A DNA stretch of 64,000 nt, taken from assembly GCA_030674155.1 (NCBI GenBank), contig CM060334.1, positions 31,243,874-31,307,873 on the forward strand, given 5' to 3'. Positions 24,101 through 35,319 of this stretch are shown piece by piece. Under the pieces are notes generated by a model, which was given only the letters and a program-made list of their open reading frames with translations, was not told the DNA's origin and made no database searches. This DNA comes from Stramonita haemastoma. Lineage: Eukaryota; Mollusca; Gastropoda; Neogastropoda; Muricidae. How positions within the stretch are numbered: position 1 is the stretch's first letter; each line of letters opens with the position of its first letter. The translations under genes and the position numbers were made by a program.

Positions 24101-27100
24101 AAAATGCAATAACTGATACTATACAACAGATCTGCATGAAATTTATGGATAATGTTGGAAAATGATTGTTAGATATGTTGCATTATTTTTCTTACTTGCA
24201 TTATTTTTCTTACATGTCTGTGTCATGTGTAAAAGTCATTTGTTTATTTTTATTTATTTGTAGGAATGATGTAACCACTTGTAAACAGCATAAAACATAA
24301 TTGTATAATTGGTGTTTGCATGTATTCTGAATGAAGAACAGCAATACTAAACAAACAAATGAAAAATACAAAACATATGTTAAGTATGAAAAAAGTAAAA
24401 AGAAATCAACTAGATACCTTTTGTCAACCAACCACAAAGACAAACATTGGCAGAAATCACTCGCCACGAAAAAAAACAAAAAACTGGCCAAGCCATAACA
24501 CACAAATTCTGATTTTGGACCAGAAATTTCTTGAAATAGTCAGTAACAAATGTTCATGGCCACCTGGAACACTCTTTGCAACCATCATCACTCTCACCAG
24601 AAATACTATCAACCTCACCAACATCACCTACAGTCACTTCCATGTCAATTTTCGCTTGTGTGAAGCTTTCAAAATAATTTTCTGAGTCAGAATCGACAAA
24701 CATTTCCTGCAAAAATCTTTTGAAATCTACGTCCACCATTATGGTGTTAAAAAAATCAGAAAACTAATGATTACTTTCACAGATATTCATGTTATGTGTC
24801 ATGTTGAAGGAAATGCAAATGGAGGACAGAAGAGGAAACTTCAGCCTAGCTTTGAACCTAAAGTAGCAGCTGCCATTATTTTTAACAGAAATTATGCTGA
24901 TGAACTGCAAAATTTGAACAGCCTACGTTCAGCAACATACGCACCACACACATGCAAGGGAAATAACCAGGTTCAAAGACGATGCGTCTATGGCATGCTA
25001 AATGTTGACATAATTTGCATAGAAATGCAGCATATCTTTCATCATAAATTTGGTGTATTTTTCAGCTATTTCTCTGAAAAGTTCTGCCATTTTGATGCTC
25101 ATACAAAATGGCAAAAATGGATTCATGCGGTGTGCTAGGGCATGGAAGCATAAGTCTATAAATTATCGCTGATCAGTTTTCATTAAAGTTTCTCTCCTAG
25201 ATTTGCTAGACAAAACAACCACAAAAAAACCCCAATAGATGATGTACAAAATCCTCTGTTTCTATATTTTGCCTACAAGAACAGGAAAATATGAAAGGTG
25301 TGCATGTCTTTGAATTTTTTAAAAAAAGCTCATCCCTTGTTTGATAAAACAAAAACAAAAAAATGCATGGATCAAAGAGATTTTTTTTTTTCATTCCTGG
25401 GTGCTAAATCCCGATTTGGGTTGTTTTTTTTAGAAGTCAATCCTACAAGATAAAAAAAAGCACCACAATCAACAAAAAAATACATTAAAACAAGGCAGGT
25501 GCAGGTTGCTACAGACTAAAACTTATTTTCACTACAGAGAAAAAAAATACACACACTAATCAAAGTAAAACATAAAAAAATCTGAAAACTATTGCAAAGC
25601 ATGTCTCTCTTACCAGATAGGAAACCACAATTCTCCTCTTAGCAACAGGGCAGATGACAGCCATATACTCTTTGTCAAAGTTTTCAGGAATGTACTCCAT
25701 GTTGACAGACATCATCACCTGCGCAGATCAAAACAAAACAAAAAATATTATTCGAGTATTGCATTAAATATTTTCACATTGTGAAAAAACATGAAGACTT
25801 AAAATACTTTCAGTTACATTCATTCATTTAAATATAGCAGAACAATTTTTAACCAGTATGGTGTGATGGCCAAATTTCTTCCAGTAAACTGCGATGAGCC
25901 ACGATAGTGGTTTTGTATACGTCAGGTTCAACACATCGACTATCATCGAAGCCTTTGGAAAACTGCCTCATTTTCACTTGGTTGCATCCCTCACCTGCCA
26001 AACTTCCATTCTCTGTGTGATTAGCATAGTACTGGGAGTGAACTCAAGAGGAATGTTGTTACACCAGCAAGTCAATTGTGGAAGCTTTTGTGACAAAAGT
26101 AATGATGGTGATGGAAGTAGATTTCTTCTCCGACACTAACATGCATCTAACCCTGTGTTGGCTTTGTTCTTGTTATTCTATTTAAAATTTTGTCTCTGCC
26201 AATATTGTTCATTCTGTTAAATTATGTCTCTGCCATTGAAAGGGGGTGTAGTTGATGAAGAGTGGGAGGGGTTTACCTGTCTGCAGAGCTTTTTCAATAC
26301 AATTTGTGGGATATCTCCACTACATACTAGGTTTATGTCTTTTTGTTATTAGTACATTTTACTTGTCTCTCTTTTCAAAAATGTATAGGTTTCACCTATC
26401 TAGTGTTTATTATAAACATAAAAAACCTAAATAAAAACAGAACAAAGGTAACCGCAGCTAAAAATTCTTAAAGTGCAATTTCTGTGAGCAACAATAATTA
26501 TATCCAGCAAAGCAAGGATTAAGTTTTATTTATCTATTTTATACATAATTAAGAAACTTGAAAGGCTATAGTAGATTTGTTATGCTTGGTTTAGTCAGTA
26601 CAAAACTTCATTAATTTACTACTTTATCAATTTTTTTAAAAATCTATCACATCATATCATAGCAGTTTTTAACATATAGAGAGAAGTAAGGAAAAAAACT
26701 GCCACAAACAATCTTAAAAAAGGATGTCAGAAAAGTGTAAAATGTAAATCATACTGCCAATTTTAACAGATTACAGAAACAAAGGAAAAATGCTGATAAA
26801 ATAAAACAAGTTTTTGATCATTCTGAGTAGCAATTCTGATTTTTAAGTTTGGGGTATACATGTATACACACTACATCAGAATATTATACACTAAGCATTT
26901 TGTTCAGTGGCAAAGCAGTGCTCTGATTAATGAATCAACCACCACTAAGACAGTGTTAGATTTAAACAACACAAAATCACAGAAAAAATTTTTTAAAAGG
27001 GGGGGAGGGTGGTGGAGGAGGAGAAGAAATATGGGAGAGAAAGGATAAAAAAAAATGCTTGATTTACCTCATGCCTTTCATAGTAGTCCCAGTTTGGTCG

Positions 27101-27148
27101 CTCATCAGGCACAGGCAGATGCACTTTCTTCACCCCATGGTCTCCCCC
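17927..27148 (-). CDS. Second snurportin-like m3G-cap-binding module (7 exons)
   Basis: Exons 27068-27148, 25614-25718, 23445-23547, 21421-21518, 20658-20732, 19315-19392 and 17927-18142 join in frame to 251 residues. The product matches the cap-binding half of snurportin-1, which recognises the 2,2,7-trimethylguanosine cap of U snRNAs during nuclear import. Visible family blocks are ICPVAKRRIVVS, SALPGGN, CILDCLHLKADRTFYILDLM, AEFRFHWIN and VDGILFFY. Compared with human snurportin (from memory), the equivalents of R129, K144 and W276 are kept; W107 is Asn. The end is a Lys patch followed by an Ala-rich tail and TGA. There is no importin-beta-binding segment. No start codon lies in the first exon, so it is either spliced to the upstream module (38674-57759) or begins at 29272-29280. 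Confidence 0.85.
19315..19392 (-). CDS. Module 2 exon 6
   Basis: A 26-codon exon, phase 0 on both sides, between TATTTTCAG and the donor GTAAGC. It encodes YKFKSMPRIPYSKEALYEAL and following residues, matching the FKF-x-(L/M) segment that leads into the cap-stacking exon of snurportin. Confidence 0.88.
20375..20575 (+). mobile_element. Degenerate SINE family B fragment
   Basis: AGGAACCCACATCAGCAACA, GGCAAGAATTCTGTAG and CATCTGCTGTGACAAG follow the order of the family B body and tail at 52190-52375, but with heavy divergence. Confidence 0.55.
20658..20732 (-). CDS. Module 2 exon 5
   Basis: 25 codons, phase 0/0, acceptor TTTACAG, donor GTAACC. It starts AEFRFHWINQVESERDL, the counterpart of the TDFRFYW segment in human snurportin. 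Confidence 0.88.
21421..21518 (-). CDS. Module 2 exon 4
   Basis: 98 bases entered in phase 1 (the split codon makes Asp) and left in phase 0 at a GTACTA donor. It encodes MCILDCLHLKADRTFYILDL, the most conserved strand pair of the cap-binding fold. Confidence 0.9.
21670..22100 (+). repeat. Interspersed repeat family G, copy 1
   Basis: Shares ordered blocks with 24060-24375: CCAAAATGAGCTGAA, ACAGATCTTCATGAAATTTA, ATATTTGTTGCATTA, GTGATTTGTTTATTTT, AACATAAAACACAATTGT and the terminal AAACAAACAAA-type run. The two copies lie in neighbouring introns of module 2. Confidence 0.65.
22760..23120 (+). mobile_element. SINE family A, near full length
   Basis: The head contains GGGTTCGAGTCCGG, and the body contains CAGTGCTGACTCCACTCTCC, GATGAGACTTTAAACCGAGG and GTGTGCCGGTGGGAACAG. 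The tail GATATAAAAGAATAAATGA is followed by (AAT)n. Confidence 0.85.
23445..23547 (-). CDS. Module 2 exon 3
   Basis: 103 bases, phase 0 in and phase 1 out, acceptor TGTGCAG, donor GTAAGC. It encodes GWTCSYNKLMNMDRKF, then SALPGGN. The Lys of SYNK aligns without gaps to K144 of human snurportin. Confidence 0.9.
24060..24375 (+). repeat. Interspersed repeat family G, copy 2
   Basis: Partner of 21670-22100 (see blocks there). It has an extra short duplication of TTGCATTATTTTTCTTAC at 24178-24215. It directly abuts the acidic reading frame at 24554-24739, so both may belong to one mobile element. Confidence 0.6.
24554..24739 (-). pseudogene. Acidic open frame, possibly a transposon-derived N-terminus
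   Basis: 61 codons starting MVDVDFKRFLQEMFVDSDSE, then a strongly acidic Gly/Glu/Asp-rich stretch and a Cys-containing end before TGA. It lies inside an intron of the snurportin-like gene on the same strand, next to repeat family G. Acidic N-termini of this kind occur in piggyBac-type transposases. No TTAA-bounded inverted repeats could be placed, so the class is a guess. Confidence 0.3.
25614..25718 (-). CDS. Module 2 exon 2
   Basis: 35 codons, phase 0/0, acceptor GCGCAG, donor GTAAGA. It encodes VMMSVNMEYIPENFDKEYMA, then VICPVAKRRIVVS. The alignment to human snurportin is ungapped over this stretch: the Ser-105 position is kept and the Trp-107 position is Asn. Confidence 0.9.
27068..27148 (-). 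CDS. Module 2 exon 1 (linker)
   Basis: 27 codons, phase 0/0, acceptor TTGGCAG followed by a G run, donor GTAAAT. It encodes GGDHGVKKVHLPVPDERPNW and then DYYERHE. It contains no Met, so it cannot start the protein. It lies where the other module has the [14 protein letters not shown] exon. Confidence 0.8.
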
Positions 27149-27349
27149 CTGCCAAACACAGTAGCAGAAATAGGAAATGACCAACTAATCACACTGGGTC
27201 CATGCATTGCAATTTACATCAAAATCCTTCTCAAAATCTGCATTTCACTACCTCTCATCATGATCATCATCATGTCACAGGCATGAGGTCTTCCTGACTT
27301 CAGAACAAAACACAAAAGCCAAATTCTTCACACAGTCAACTATAGGCAT

Positions 27350-27710
27350 AGGGGGGCAGGATCTAGACTTGTGGTCACAGCATGATCTGACAGCCAGGGA
27401 TCAAGCCACCAACTGGTAGCACATTTACAGGGATTTTTCCTCTGGAGTTGACATCAGTAACCAACTCCACTCCACCGAAAGTCCTTTGGACCACCACACA
27501 TAGAACATCTTTTGTACATGTTTAAACCTGTTCTGCCACTCAGATGAATGGCAGAGTGGGGAACAGGATAGCCTAGTGCCAGTAGTGGTCAGAACATTGC
27601 GTTCGCAATTTTAAGACCAGGTTCAATTCCCGTTCGAGGGGATTTTTCCCCTAGAGTTAACATCAGTGCTAACTCCACTCTCCCCAAAAGTCCTTTGGAT
27701 GAGACTAGCT
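27350..27710 (+). mobile_element. Two tandem truncated SINE family A copies
   Basis: One fragment covers about 27365-27540 (GGGATTTTTCCTCTGGAGTT, then AGTCCTTTGGACC). A second starts at 27560 (GGGGAACAGGATAGCCTAG, GGTTCAATTCCCG) and breaks off after GATGAGACTA at 27706. Confidence 0.7.
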
Positions 27711-27964
27711 TTTGAAACTTTCTACCCAGCCAAATTTGTCACAAAAATCCAGGATTTCATAAGAAAAATCACACAAAAAATCAGAAAAACTGGACAATGT
27801 CTTAAAAAATCTGTAAAACTGAAGAAAGCAATTGTAAAAACTTGTATGCAAAACACAATTACAATATGTTTAACATTTTTGAAGTTTTCTTCTTTCAAAA
27901 TGTTTGTTGGCCATTTTGAACTCGTTTCCATGGAGACGGAAGGTCATACTACATAGGGCCTACT

Positions 27965-28465
27965 ACACAGGGTCTCGATTTATAGTCTCATCCAAAGGAC
28001 TTTTGGGGAGAGTGTAGTCAGTAGGCCTACTGATGTTAACTCCTGGGGAAAATTCCCCTGGAATAGAATACTAATTTTGAGCCAATGTTCTGATCACTAG
28101 GCCAAGGCCATCCCAGCCCAGGCATTATTTTATTTATAAATTTTAATCTTTTATATCGAGGATAATGGAATAAGCACTCATGTGCTTTTTTCCATCCAGT
28201 CCCCGTGTGTATGCAGTTTTGTAAGTATTATGTTCCCACCGGCACACAATGGCCTGTCTTACGAAAAGCGGAACAGGATTTAACATGTGCGCAAGATATT
28301 CTGCGTGCGTTCGCACACGGGGCCTCGGTTTACAGTCTCATCCGAAAGACTTTGGGGAGAATGGAGTTGGCACTGATGTTAACTCCAGGGGAAAAATCCC
28401 CTCGACCGGGAACCGGACTCGGGTTGGCATTACGCATCAGAAGACAAAGGACTAGGCTACACTAG
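27965..28465 (-). mobile_element. Two reverse SINE family A copies
   Basis: The first (27970-28120) is a head-proximal fragment. The second (28145-28460) runs from the tail (TTTATATCGAGGATAATGGA) through the CCGGCACACAATGGCC block to the head. Together with the plus-strand pair at 27.4-27.7 kb they form a SINE cluster upstream of module 2. Confidence 0.8.
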
Positions 28466-29029
28466 CTAGGCCTCCTCGGGAGACCAGGCACTATGCATCC
28501 CATCCGGTAGGCCTAAGGAAACACATTTCTAAGAAAAAGAGAAGGTATCCTTAGGTGGGCCTAAGGAATATGCTTAAATCATATGCCTAAACTTTAATCA
28601 AAACTATTAATAAAAAGGGGCAACGATGGCTGCCGGCATGGATAAAAAATTTTAAAAGGGAGGTTTAAAATAAAATATCGATATTTACTTCTTTGCTTTG
28701 CGTATTTGCTGACCTTGCTCTTGTTCTTTCTCTTTCCCATTCTGTGCCAGTAAGAGTATGCCTGATACCGACAGCTTTTTGAGGATAAACAAGTGCGGTG
28801 CGTTAGGCCTATGTGCTAGGCTTGAATTCCAGAGTTGTCTGCAGCGAGCGGCCATTAACGAGGGATCATTCGTTGTCGTCTCACACCTAACAGTGTAAAA
28901 CGTTAATAGACAGATTGTAATATGTTCATACTACGTACAAAAAAGTGCATTACATTTATGTGTTGGTGAACTTATACGACAATAAGAGTACAATAGATTT
29001 TAAAAAGCGTTTCACCTTGGTTTTTTCTG

Positions 29030-29340
29030 CATTTTATCGACTGATCCCTTGTGGCGTCTTTTTGCCGGTTAGCTACACTAGTAGCTAGATAACCTTCGGC
29101 TAACTGCAAATAAATCAAGTCGAGCCGAGTAAAACCGTTTGAATTGATCACACAGAGGGACACCAAACTAGTTTTTGACCACCGGGGGAATAGGCCTAGC
29201 TTGCTCGTGCATTTTGCCGAGTAGCTACATGACGGATTTGGGAGCTCGGCTAAAATGCGAGAAGCGCTCACGCGGCGCATGCTTGTGCTTACGGTAACAC
29301 TATCGTATCCCTTTCGATTCCGTCTCTAAACCTCACAAGC
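29030..29340. promoter_or_regulatory. CpG-rich patch, candidate internal promoter
   Basis: CpG dinucleotides are frequent here (GAAGCGCTCACGCGGCGCAT and neighbours) in an otherwise CpG-poor background, and no SINE explains them. On the minus strand it lies immediately upstream of module 2 and contains an ATG with a good donor (29272-29280). No TATA box is evident. Confidence 0.4.
29272..29280 (-). CDS. Alternative first coding exon for module 2
   Basis: ATGCGCCGC is followed at once by the strong donor GTGAGC and has A at -3. Its phase (0) fits the phase-0 acceptor of 27068-27148, which would give MRR-GGDHGVKK and a 254-residue protein. It competes with splicing from the exon at 38674-38939. 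Confidence 0.35.
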
Positions 29341-30454
29341 AGATGTCACTGCATTAAAAAAAAAAAAAGTATCAAAATCTACGGCTAAAAAAAGAAGAAG
29401 AAAAAATGGGGGGTGGAGGGGTTAAAGTACGGGGGGATCCCCAAACAAACCACAATCTGATGGGTTTTTGTTTTAACTCACTGACAGCAGTAAATAAATC
29501 AATTTTCCAGGGCATCTTTTCTCACTGGACAACTTTAAACCCATCATCATCTGTTTTCCTTCATCCTCAGCATCCTGTATAAATTTCCTGTGTAAAACCG
29601 GCCTGAATTTTAAAAAAATATTAAATGCTGTCTGGTGACCCCCCCCCCCCCCCAAAAAAAAAAAAAAAAAAAATTGGGGGAGGGGGGGCTGCAAAGAAGG
29701 GGAGGGTGCTTATATTGGTTTTGTTCTCTTTTTTCTTAACAGTTGAAACTTTGAGATCGCGCTTCAGATCCTAAAATGGGTCTGCCAGCAACTGAATTTA
29801 AGTGAATGCATAGTAGTACATATTGTGCCTGTAAAGCATAATTGTTACTGCATATAAAACCTGGAATGTCTTTTTCAAAATGATTGCTGGCGATTGCTAA
29901 AGAAGCATGTATAAGCAGTTGAACACAAAGCACATGTCTTAAGGACTGGTGAGGCCTCCAGTCTCTGAGAGAGAGGGGGAGATGGGAGGGGGGGGAGAGA
30001 CAGACAGAGAGTGAGGATAGATCATGCATGTTTGCATAAATGCATGTGTAACTGAGTGCAAGAAAATTAATATGAATGTGCGTTTCTGCAGGGGTTTTTT
30101 TTTTTTGGGGGGGGTTACGTCACTTTATTGTTGATGTTAATAAAGCCAATGACTTTTTCCATTAATTTAGTTGGTGACAATTTTGTTGCCGTTGGATTCT
30201 TCTACATTCAGTAAATACATACTACCTATGCAATTTTATCACAATTTTGTGGCCATGGGCTCTTTCTTTCACATTCAGAAAATGCATGCAGAGATCGGAA
30301 AATGCAACTTACTGCGTTTTTTTTGTTTCTTTGGCTTTTTGGAGGTTATTTTAAAGGTTTAATGATATGGTTGAAAAAAAATCCTGTGTAACTACAGCAA
30401 AATAATTCTCTAGCGTTCGTTTTACTTTCTTTAATACATTTTCTTAAAAACTTT
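29341..30454. other. No gene recognised
   Basis: AT-rich, with long C and A runs at 29640-29673, a GA-rich patch near 29970-30015 and a T/G run at 30098-30115. Confidence 0.4.
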
Positions 30455-31065
30455 GTTTTTTGTTTTGCCTTGTCTTCTGTGACATTTCTGTCCTGCTGTT
30501 GTTCCCACACTGCTCATTTCAATCTCTACCACAGCTATACCCAGATTCATAATGTCATATTCTCAGGGTCAAAGTCCACAGGAAGCCTAATGTTGTCAGG
30601 CTGCCCTAGGGCCGCTTTAACACAAACTTACCATAGGCACAGAAGTAATTTATGGGAAAACCAAAACTGAGGTCACCATGTGACCAGAGCAACTGGGGTC
30701 ACCAAATAGGAGACAATTTTCTTTTATTGCATGATGATCAATGACAAAGAAGATGCTGTAATGCTGTTGCTATAGAAGTGCATCACTAAATGGGCTTTGA
30801 GGCTACATGACAGGACTGTATCCCTGCATCAACCAGGCTGGAGAGATACAGACATCTGCATTGCTACAGTGTTGGTCACGTAATTTCAGCGACACTCTCA
30901 AACTTGCATCCATAAAGTAGATGAAGCTTGACTGACTAGTCTCAGTCTTCCCAATGAGCCCTTTGCAAACTCACTCTGGATAGGACCTGCTGGAGACTGA
31001 AAAATCCCCAGGACACTCATGGGATTCTAACCAGCAACCAGTCCATAACCAAAGGCCCTATCCTA
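30455..31065 (+). repeat. Repeat family D, nearly complete
   Basis: Contains TCTGTGACATTTCTGTCC, the CCACAGCTATACCCAGATTC block, TGAGGTCACCATGTGACCAG and GAGATACAGACATCTGCA in the order seen at 4.7-5.7 kb. No SINE insertion is present here, so this copy shows the uninterrupted arrangement. Confidence 0.75.
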
Positions 31066-31222
31066 GTCAATTCAAGTCAAAAACACTTTAATCATCCCTG
31101 AAGGGCAAGTATCCACTCCACCAAGGCAGCAGCTTTTTAGGTGTGTGTGGGGTTGTTTTTTTTTGAAAAGGTTTTATTCCATTGTAAGTATGTAGTATAT
31201 TGTTATCATCTATCTCAGTTGT

Positions 31223-31225
<3 letters not shown>

Positions 31226-31275
<50 letters not shown>
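31226..31275. repeat. (GT)n microsatellite
   Basis: About 25 uninterrupted GT units, ending in GCGTGCGTGT. Confidence 0.95.
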
Positions 31276-31278
<3 letters not shown>

Positions 31279-31354
31279 CGTGTGTTCCTGTGTGTTTAAT
31301 TCCTCAGCTTATCAGGCCACTGATAAACATTTTTGCACATTTTATTTATTTTAT

Positions 31355-31575
31355 TTTTATACCACTTTATGTCACAGCAGATTTCTCTGTGTGAAATTCG
31401 GGCTGCTCTCCCCGGAAAGAGCGAGCCGCCACAAGTGCAGCGCCTACCCATTATTTTTTTGTTCTTTTTCCTGTCTGCAACTGTTTGTTTCCCTATCAGA
31501 GTGGAATTTTTTCTACAGAATTTTGCCAGGGACAACCCTCACACCAAGAATCCCGCTGCTCTACAAAGTTTTTGT
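31355..31575 (-). mobile_element. SINE family B, 3' half, reverse
   Basis: Preceded by TTATTTATTTTATTTTTATA, then ACCACTTTATGTCACAGCAG, GGGCTGCTCTCCCCGG and TTTTGCCAGGGACAACCC. Confidence 0.8.
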
Positions 31576-34230
31576 TTCCATATGAGTTCTGTCTTTGGAA
31601 GCTGAAAATAGAGTGAAATATGACCTGCTCACTGACCCGCTAGGTCTTCATGGAAACAGCATACATGTGTCTGGCAAACTGGTGGCGTGGGAAAGTTTGG
31701 ATTCTCTGTAGGAAGAAAAGCTGGAGATTTTTAATTAAAAAAAACATGTTGCCTGTATGTGGGTGCTATGTACTGTTGTGCAGATAGCTAACACTGCCCA
31801 GTGGTGGGTGCTATGGAAGAAAGGGTTCTTAGACGCTGGTTACCCTATAGTAGGTTACCCATAGGGAAGAGGTTCAGGACAATGGAACAGCATGAGAAAA
31901 TAAGGCAATGTTTTCATTTGCTGCCCACTTTATCTTATTTTCCTACATGATAATTTTAGCTCTGTTCTGGGTGCTGTATTAAAAAAAATCTTTAAAAGCT
32001 AGTGTAGTCTCAAATGAAATATTTAGGCTATCACTTGCATGAAAGTAAGACGGTGGATACCTCACAACAATAGCTAGGTCATAGCTTAACTCTATTTTCA
32101 CTGCCACAGGCCACAGGGAGGAATCTATCATTTCTCTCAAACTGTACCAGCCTACCAACAGCAATACCAGCATGGGAAAAAAAACACCAGTTACATGTTG
32201 CGCTTAGTATGCACTACCATGAAAGAAAGTTTTCAAGTGAAGGCAGTTGAGTACAAACTCCGGAAAGACTGATACAAAGTTAGGTATCAGACACTCATCT
32301 CTCTTTTACTACGAACTTATAAGCATCTCGTGATTATTTTCACACAATCTTGCAGTAAAAATGACAGCTGACAGAGATCAATTTTTTTGTTTGCTTTTTT
32401 TTGGGGGTTGTTGTTTTGTTGGGGTTTTTTAGAGGGGGGGGAGGGGGCAGGGAAGATTTGGGGATTGTACCATGGAAAGAATAATTCAAGCGATTTTACA
32501 TGAAGTAGGGCAGCTTTAAAAAAAGAAAAAAAAAGTACAATAGTAAATCTGAAGATGGAATAGGCAACCAAGCTGAAGAAGATAACAAGGTGGACAGCAA
32601 TGCTGATGATAACACTGCCGACAATGCAATAAATAAAAGTATTGACTAACACTGGTAGATGTGACCGAGTTTGCACTGCCAACTGTTACCACATACTTCC
32701 ACTCAAAAACAAAACCAACCTCTCTTTTTAACCGATATGTCACAGCTTTTTTTTTTTTTTTAAAAAGACTGCGACTGATGAAACAAATGATATACAAAGC
32801 AGTAGATGGCTACTTAAGGCTTATTTTCACATCTACTTTAGATGACAGGTGACATAGCATTGCTGTACCTGTACAGTGACACTGACAACTTCCAGGATGG
32901 CAAGTGGTGAATGAGACACACAGTTTTGTTCGTGTTTTTTGTTGTGGTTGTAAAGAGTCAGCTGTGTATATGGATTTATGTTTAGATAATGTACAGCATG
33001 TGGTGCATTCATTGTTACACTCCACCCCTTTGGGAACTTTCTACTAAGAAAACGTGGTCTTGGTGACACTAATTTGTGACAGGTGTGAGTGATGGACTGG
33101 CTTACGGTGATGATGGCTGGAGAGAACACATTTCAGGTGGACTGTATTTGTCATTTCTGACTCACTAACACATGTTAATGTGTACTATGTCAGAGTAGAT
33201 GTGGCCTGATGGATTTCATCATCATTTTACCTTCTATTGTTAACAGTTTAGGGAACACATTTAGATAGGGCATCTTTGGATGCAAAACAAAGAATTACCA
33301 CTTGTGAATACTTTGATAAAATATCAATGCTTTGCAAGTGGTAGTAATTGCAAAGAGTTATATGTACATGTGAACTCGATCTTTATTTAAAGAATCAGTT
33401 TTAAATACTAAGGAAAGCTTCTCAAAGGTACTGGCAGAAGCCTTTATCCATTTTGGACAAAAGGAAGCTGTAAGTACAGGTAACATGGCAGCATCTTGTT
33501 TTGCTAAATAAATTTTGTCATCGACAATGGTTATGGTGTCCGCTGAAAGAAGACTTGAAAGCCTATAGAGCAGATTGATTAAGACTGATCGAGTCGATTG
33601 AAAAGAGTAGCCTAGAAGCTGTTGCTGGCAAGTTTGATGGAAGTGATTGTGCCTGCGATACTAATAGCAAAAAAATGATGAGATGTCATGGTTAACTTTT
33701 TGTTGTTGGTAATTAAGTGCACAACTGCAAAAAAAATTGGCCCAGTGTGTACTCGACTCTAAGCAGAATGCACGAAATATCATTGTTTGCAGTGAAAGAT
33801 TGCATAGATCTTTCATGGTTTTTTGTTAAGTGACTGTTGAAAATTATTTGAAAATTACTTCCCTCGACCGAAGTACTGTACAAAGTGAAAGTGCCAGGTG
33901 ACCTCTCTAAAAAAGAGTGAATACTTCAGTGTAAGGAAACAGAAAGCTTACAGTTTTATGATTAACTGAAATCTCAAAATCAACAACACGACCCCACCTG
34001 CCTATAATGGCTTCTAGTGGAAAAGTGGGTCAGGCGTAATGTGATTTATTTCATTGTGGTGAGTCAGGTATGGACTATTCCCTACGTGCCACAACACACC
34101 TTCTGAGAAAGTCTTTTTGCAGATACTTATGAAGCCTCAGATACAGGCAGAGTATTTTCATGTGAACACAACCCACCACATGTTGACATGGATTACAGGG
34201 TTGTTACTTATCTCAAAGCTGAGCCACAGC
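31576..34230. other. Intronic or intergenic, no gene recognised
   Basis: Sequence between the two snurportin-like modules with scattered T and G runs. If the modules are separate genes, the missing last exon of module 1 should lie between here and 38673. I could not place one. Confidence 0.4.
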
Positions 34231-34564
34231 TTAACCCTTAGACTGCCGAGGATTTTGGCTAATAGGAAAAACCCCATTTTTCAAGGATTCCCCCCCCCCC
34301 CCAATTAATGACTGTTGAAAAAAATCTTGTGAATTAAATTCTGAACTAATGTATATATAATGTATATTTTTTCAAAGAAAAAATTAATGAATAATGTATA
34401 TAAAAATACTTTATTATGATTTAAGAAACTCACAACCTACAAAGAAAGTGCTTTTCATACAATCGGGACACATGGCCAGTGTTCCGTAACAGCGCTCATG
34501 GCATCGTGAGGGGTGTGGTTTATCTGCTGTTCAGGAATGGCAAACATGGCAGGCTAAAGGTTAA
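34231..34564. mobile_element. piggyBac-like MITE
   Basis: TTAA at both ends and terminal repeats TTAACCCTTAGACTGCC at the left and GGCAGGCTAAAGGTTAA at the right (complementary except for two or three bases). The CCC-T start is the common piggyBac type. On the minus strand, 34420-34560 reads as a Cys-rich peptide (CHVCHS, then CYGTLAMCPDCMKSTFFVGC) ending in TAA and an AATAAAG, as expected for the C-terminal Cys-rich region of a piggyBac transposase. Confidence 0.8.
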
Positions 34565-34689
34565 GTTTAACTACACCATCAGTTCAGTATGATATGCTGA
34601 CACTTCATAAAAGTGAGGGTGTTCCCATAACCAATGTGGTCATTGAAGAGCAACGTGTGAGAGACCTAGGCTTCTCTAGGAGTCAGCAT

Positions 34690-34895
34690 TTTGAGGGCAG
34701 CCCCCATCTCTTCTCCCTCCCTGCTTTAGACTTACCTTTTCTGTCCCTGACTAAGGCAGGTTCCCATTTACAGCTGGGTGAACTGGGGGACTAGGTATTT
34801 AAACAGTCACCCACCCAAGAGGTAACCACGCTCAATGCTGCTGAACATTAGCTTAGGGAGAGCAAGTGCTCTGACAACTGACCTATGACCTCTTA
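34690..34895 (-). mobile_element. SINE-like fragment with tRNA-like end
   Basis: The segment TTCCCATTTACAGCTGGGTG AACTGGGGGA leads to AACCACGCTCAATGCTGC and GCAAGTGCTCTGACAACTGA, the last part shared with 10330-10410. Reverse orientation is inferred from the tRNA-like head at the right end. Confidence 0.5.
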
Positions 34896-35319
34896 GGCTT
34901 GGATAAAATTTGCTTTTTGGTAAAAACAACAGGTGAGGTTCAATCCAAGGGAAACAACTAAGGTGTTCAAACAAATTTTGTTTCCCATCAAGCATGAATC
35001 CATTTATACTGTACTAGAACAAAGATGTTTTGAAACAAACTGTAAAATCAGACTCTACCCAGAGTTAAGCATTTTTTAAAAGCTGATTTACAAGACCCAT
35101 GGAATGAGTTTTAGGCGTGAAAATCATCTATTTTTTCCCCTGGTGGATGATAAAGTTAATTATAATAGTATACACAAAATCTTTATATCATTAACTTTTT
35201 CAAAAGATATCAGAAGCGCACAAGGAAACACAGCAAGTTTCAAAGCAGACACAATCAACACTGTATTGTATCAAAAGGTATGTATTGTGTTGTAAAGTAT
35301 TGTATTGTTATTGTATTGT

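Noticed and set aside
28690..28856. Minus-strand frame starting MAARCRQLWNSS as a first exon of module 2
   Set aside because: Its good donor (GTAAAT) leaves phase 2, which puts a stop into the phase-0 exon at 27148; no in-phase donor of quality is present.
28972..29280. 102-codon minus-strand frame starting MRRVSASRIL
   Set aside because: It shares the ATG used for the alternative module 2 start, but a strong donor follows the third codon and the rest reads through intron-like sequence.
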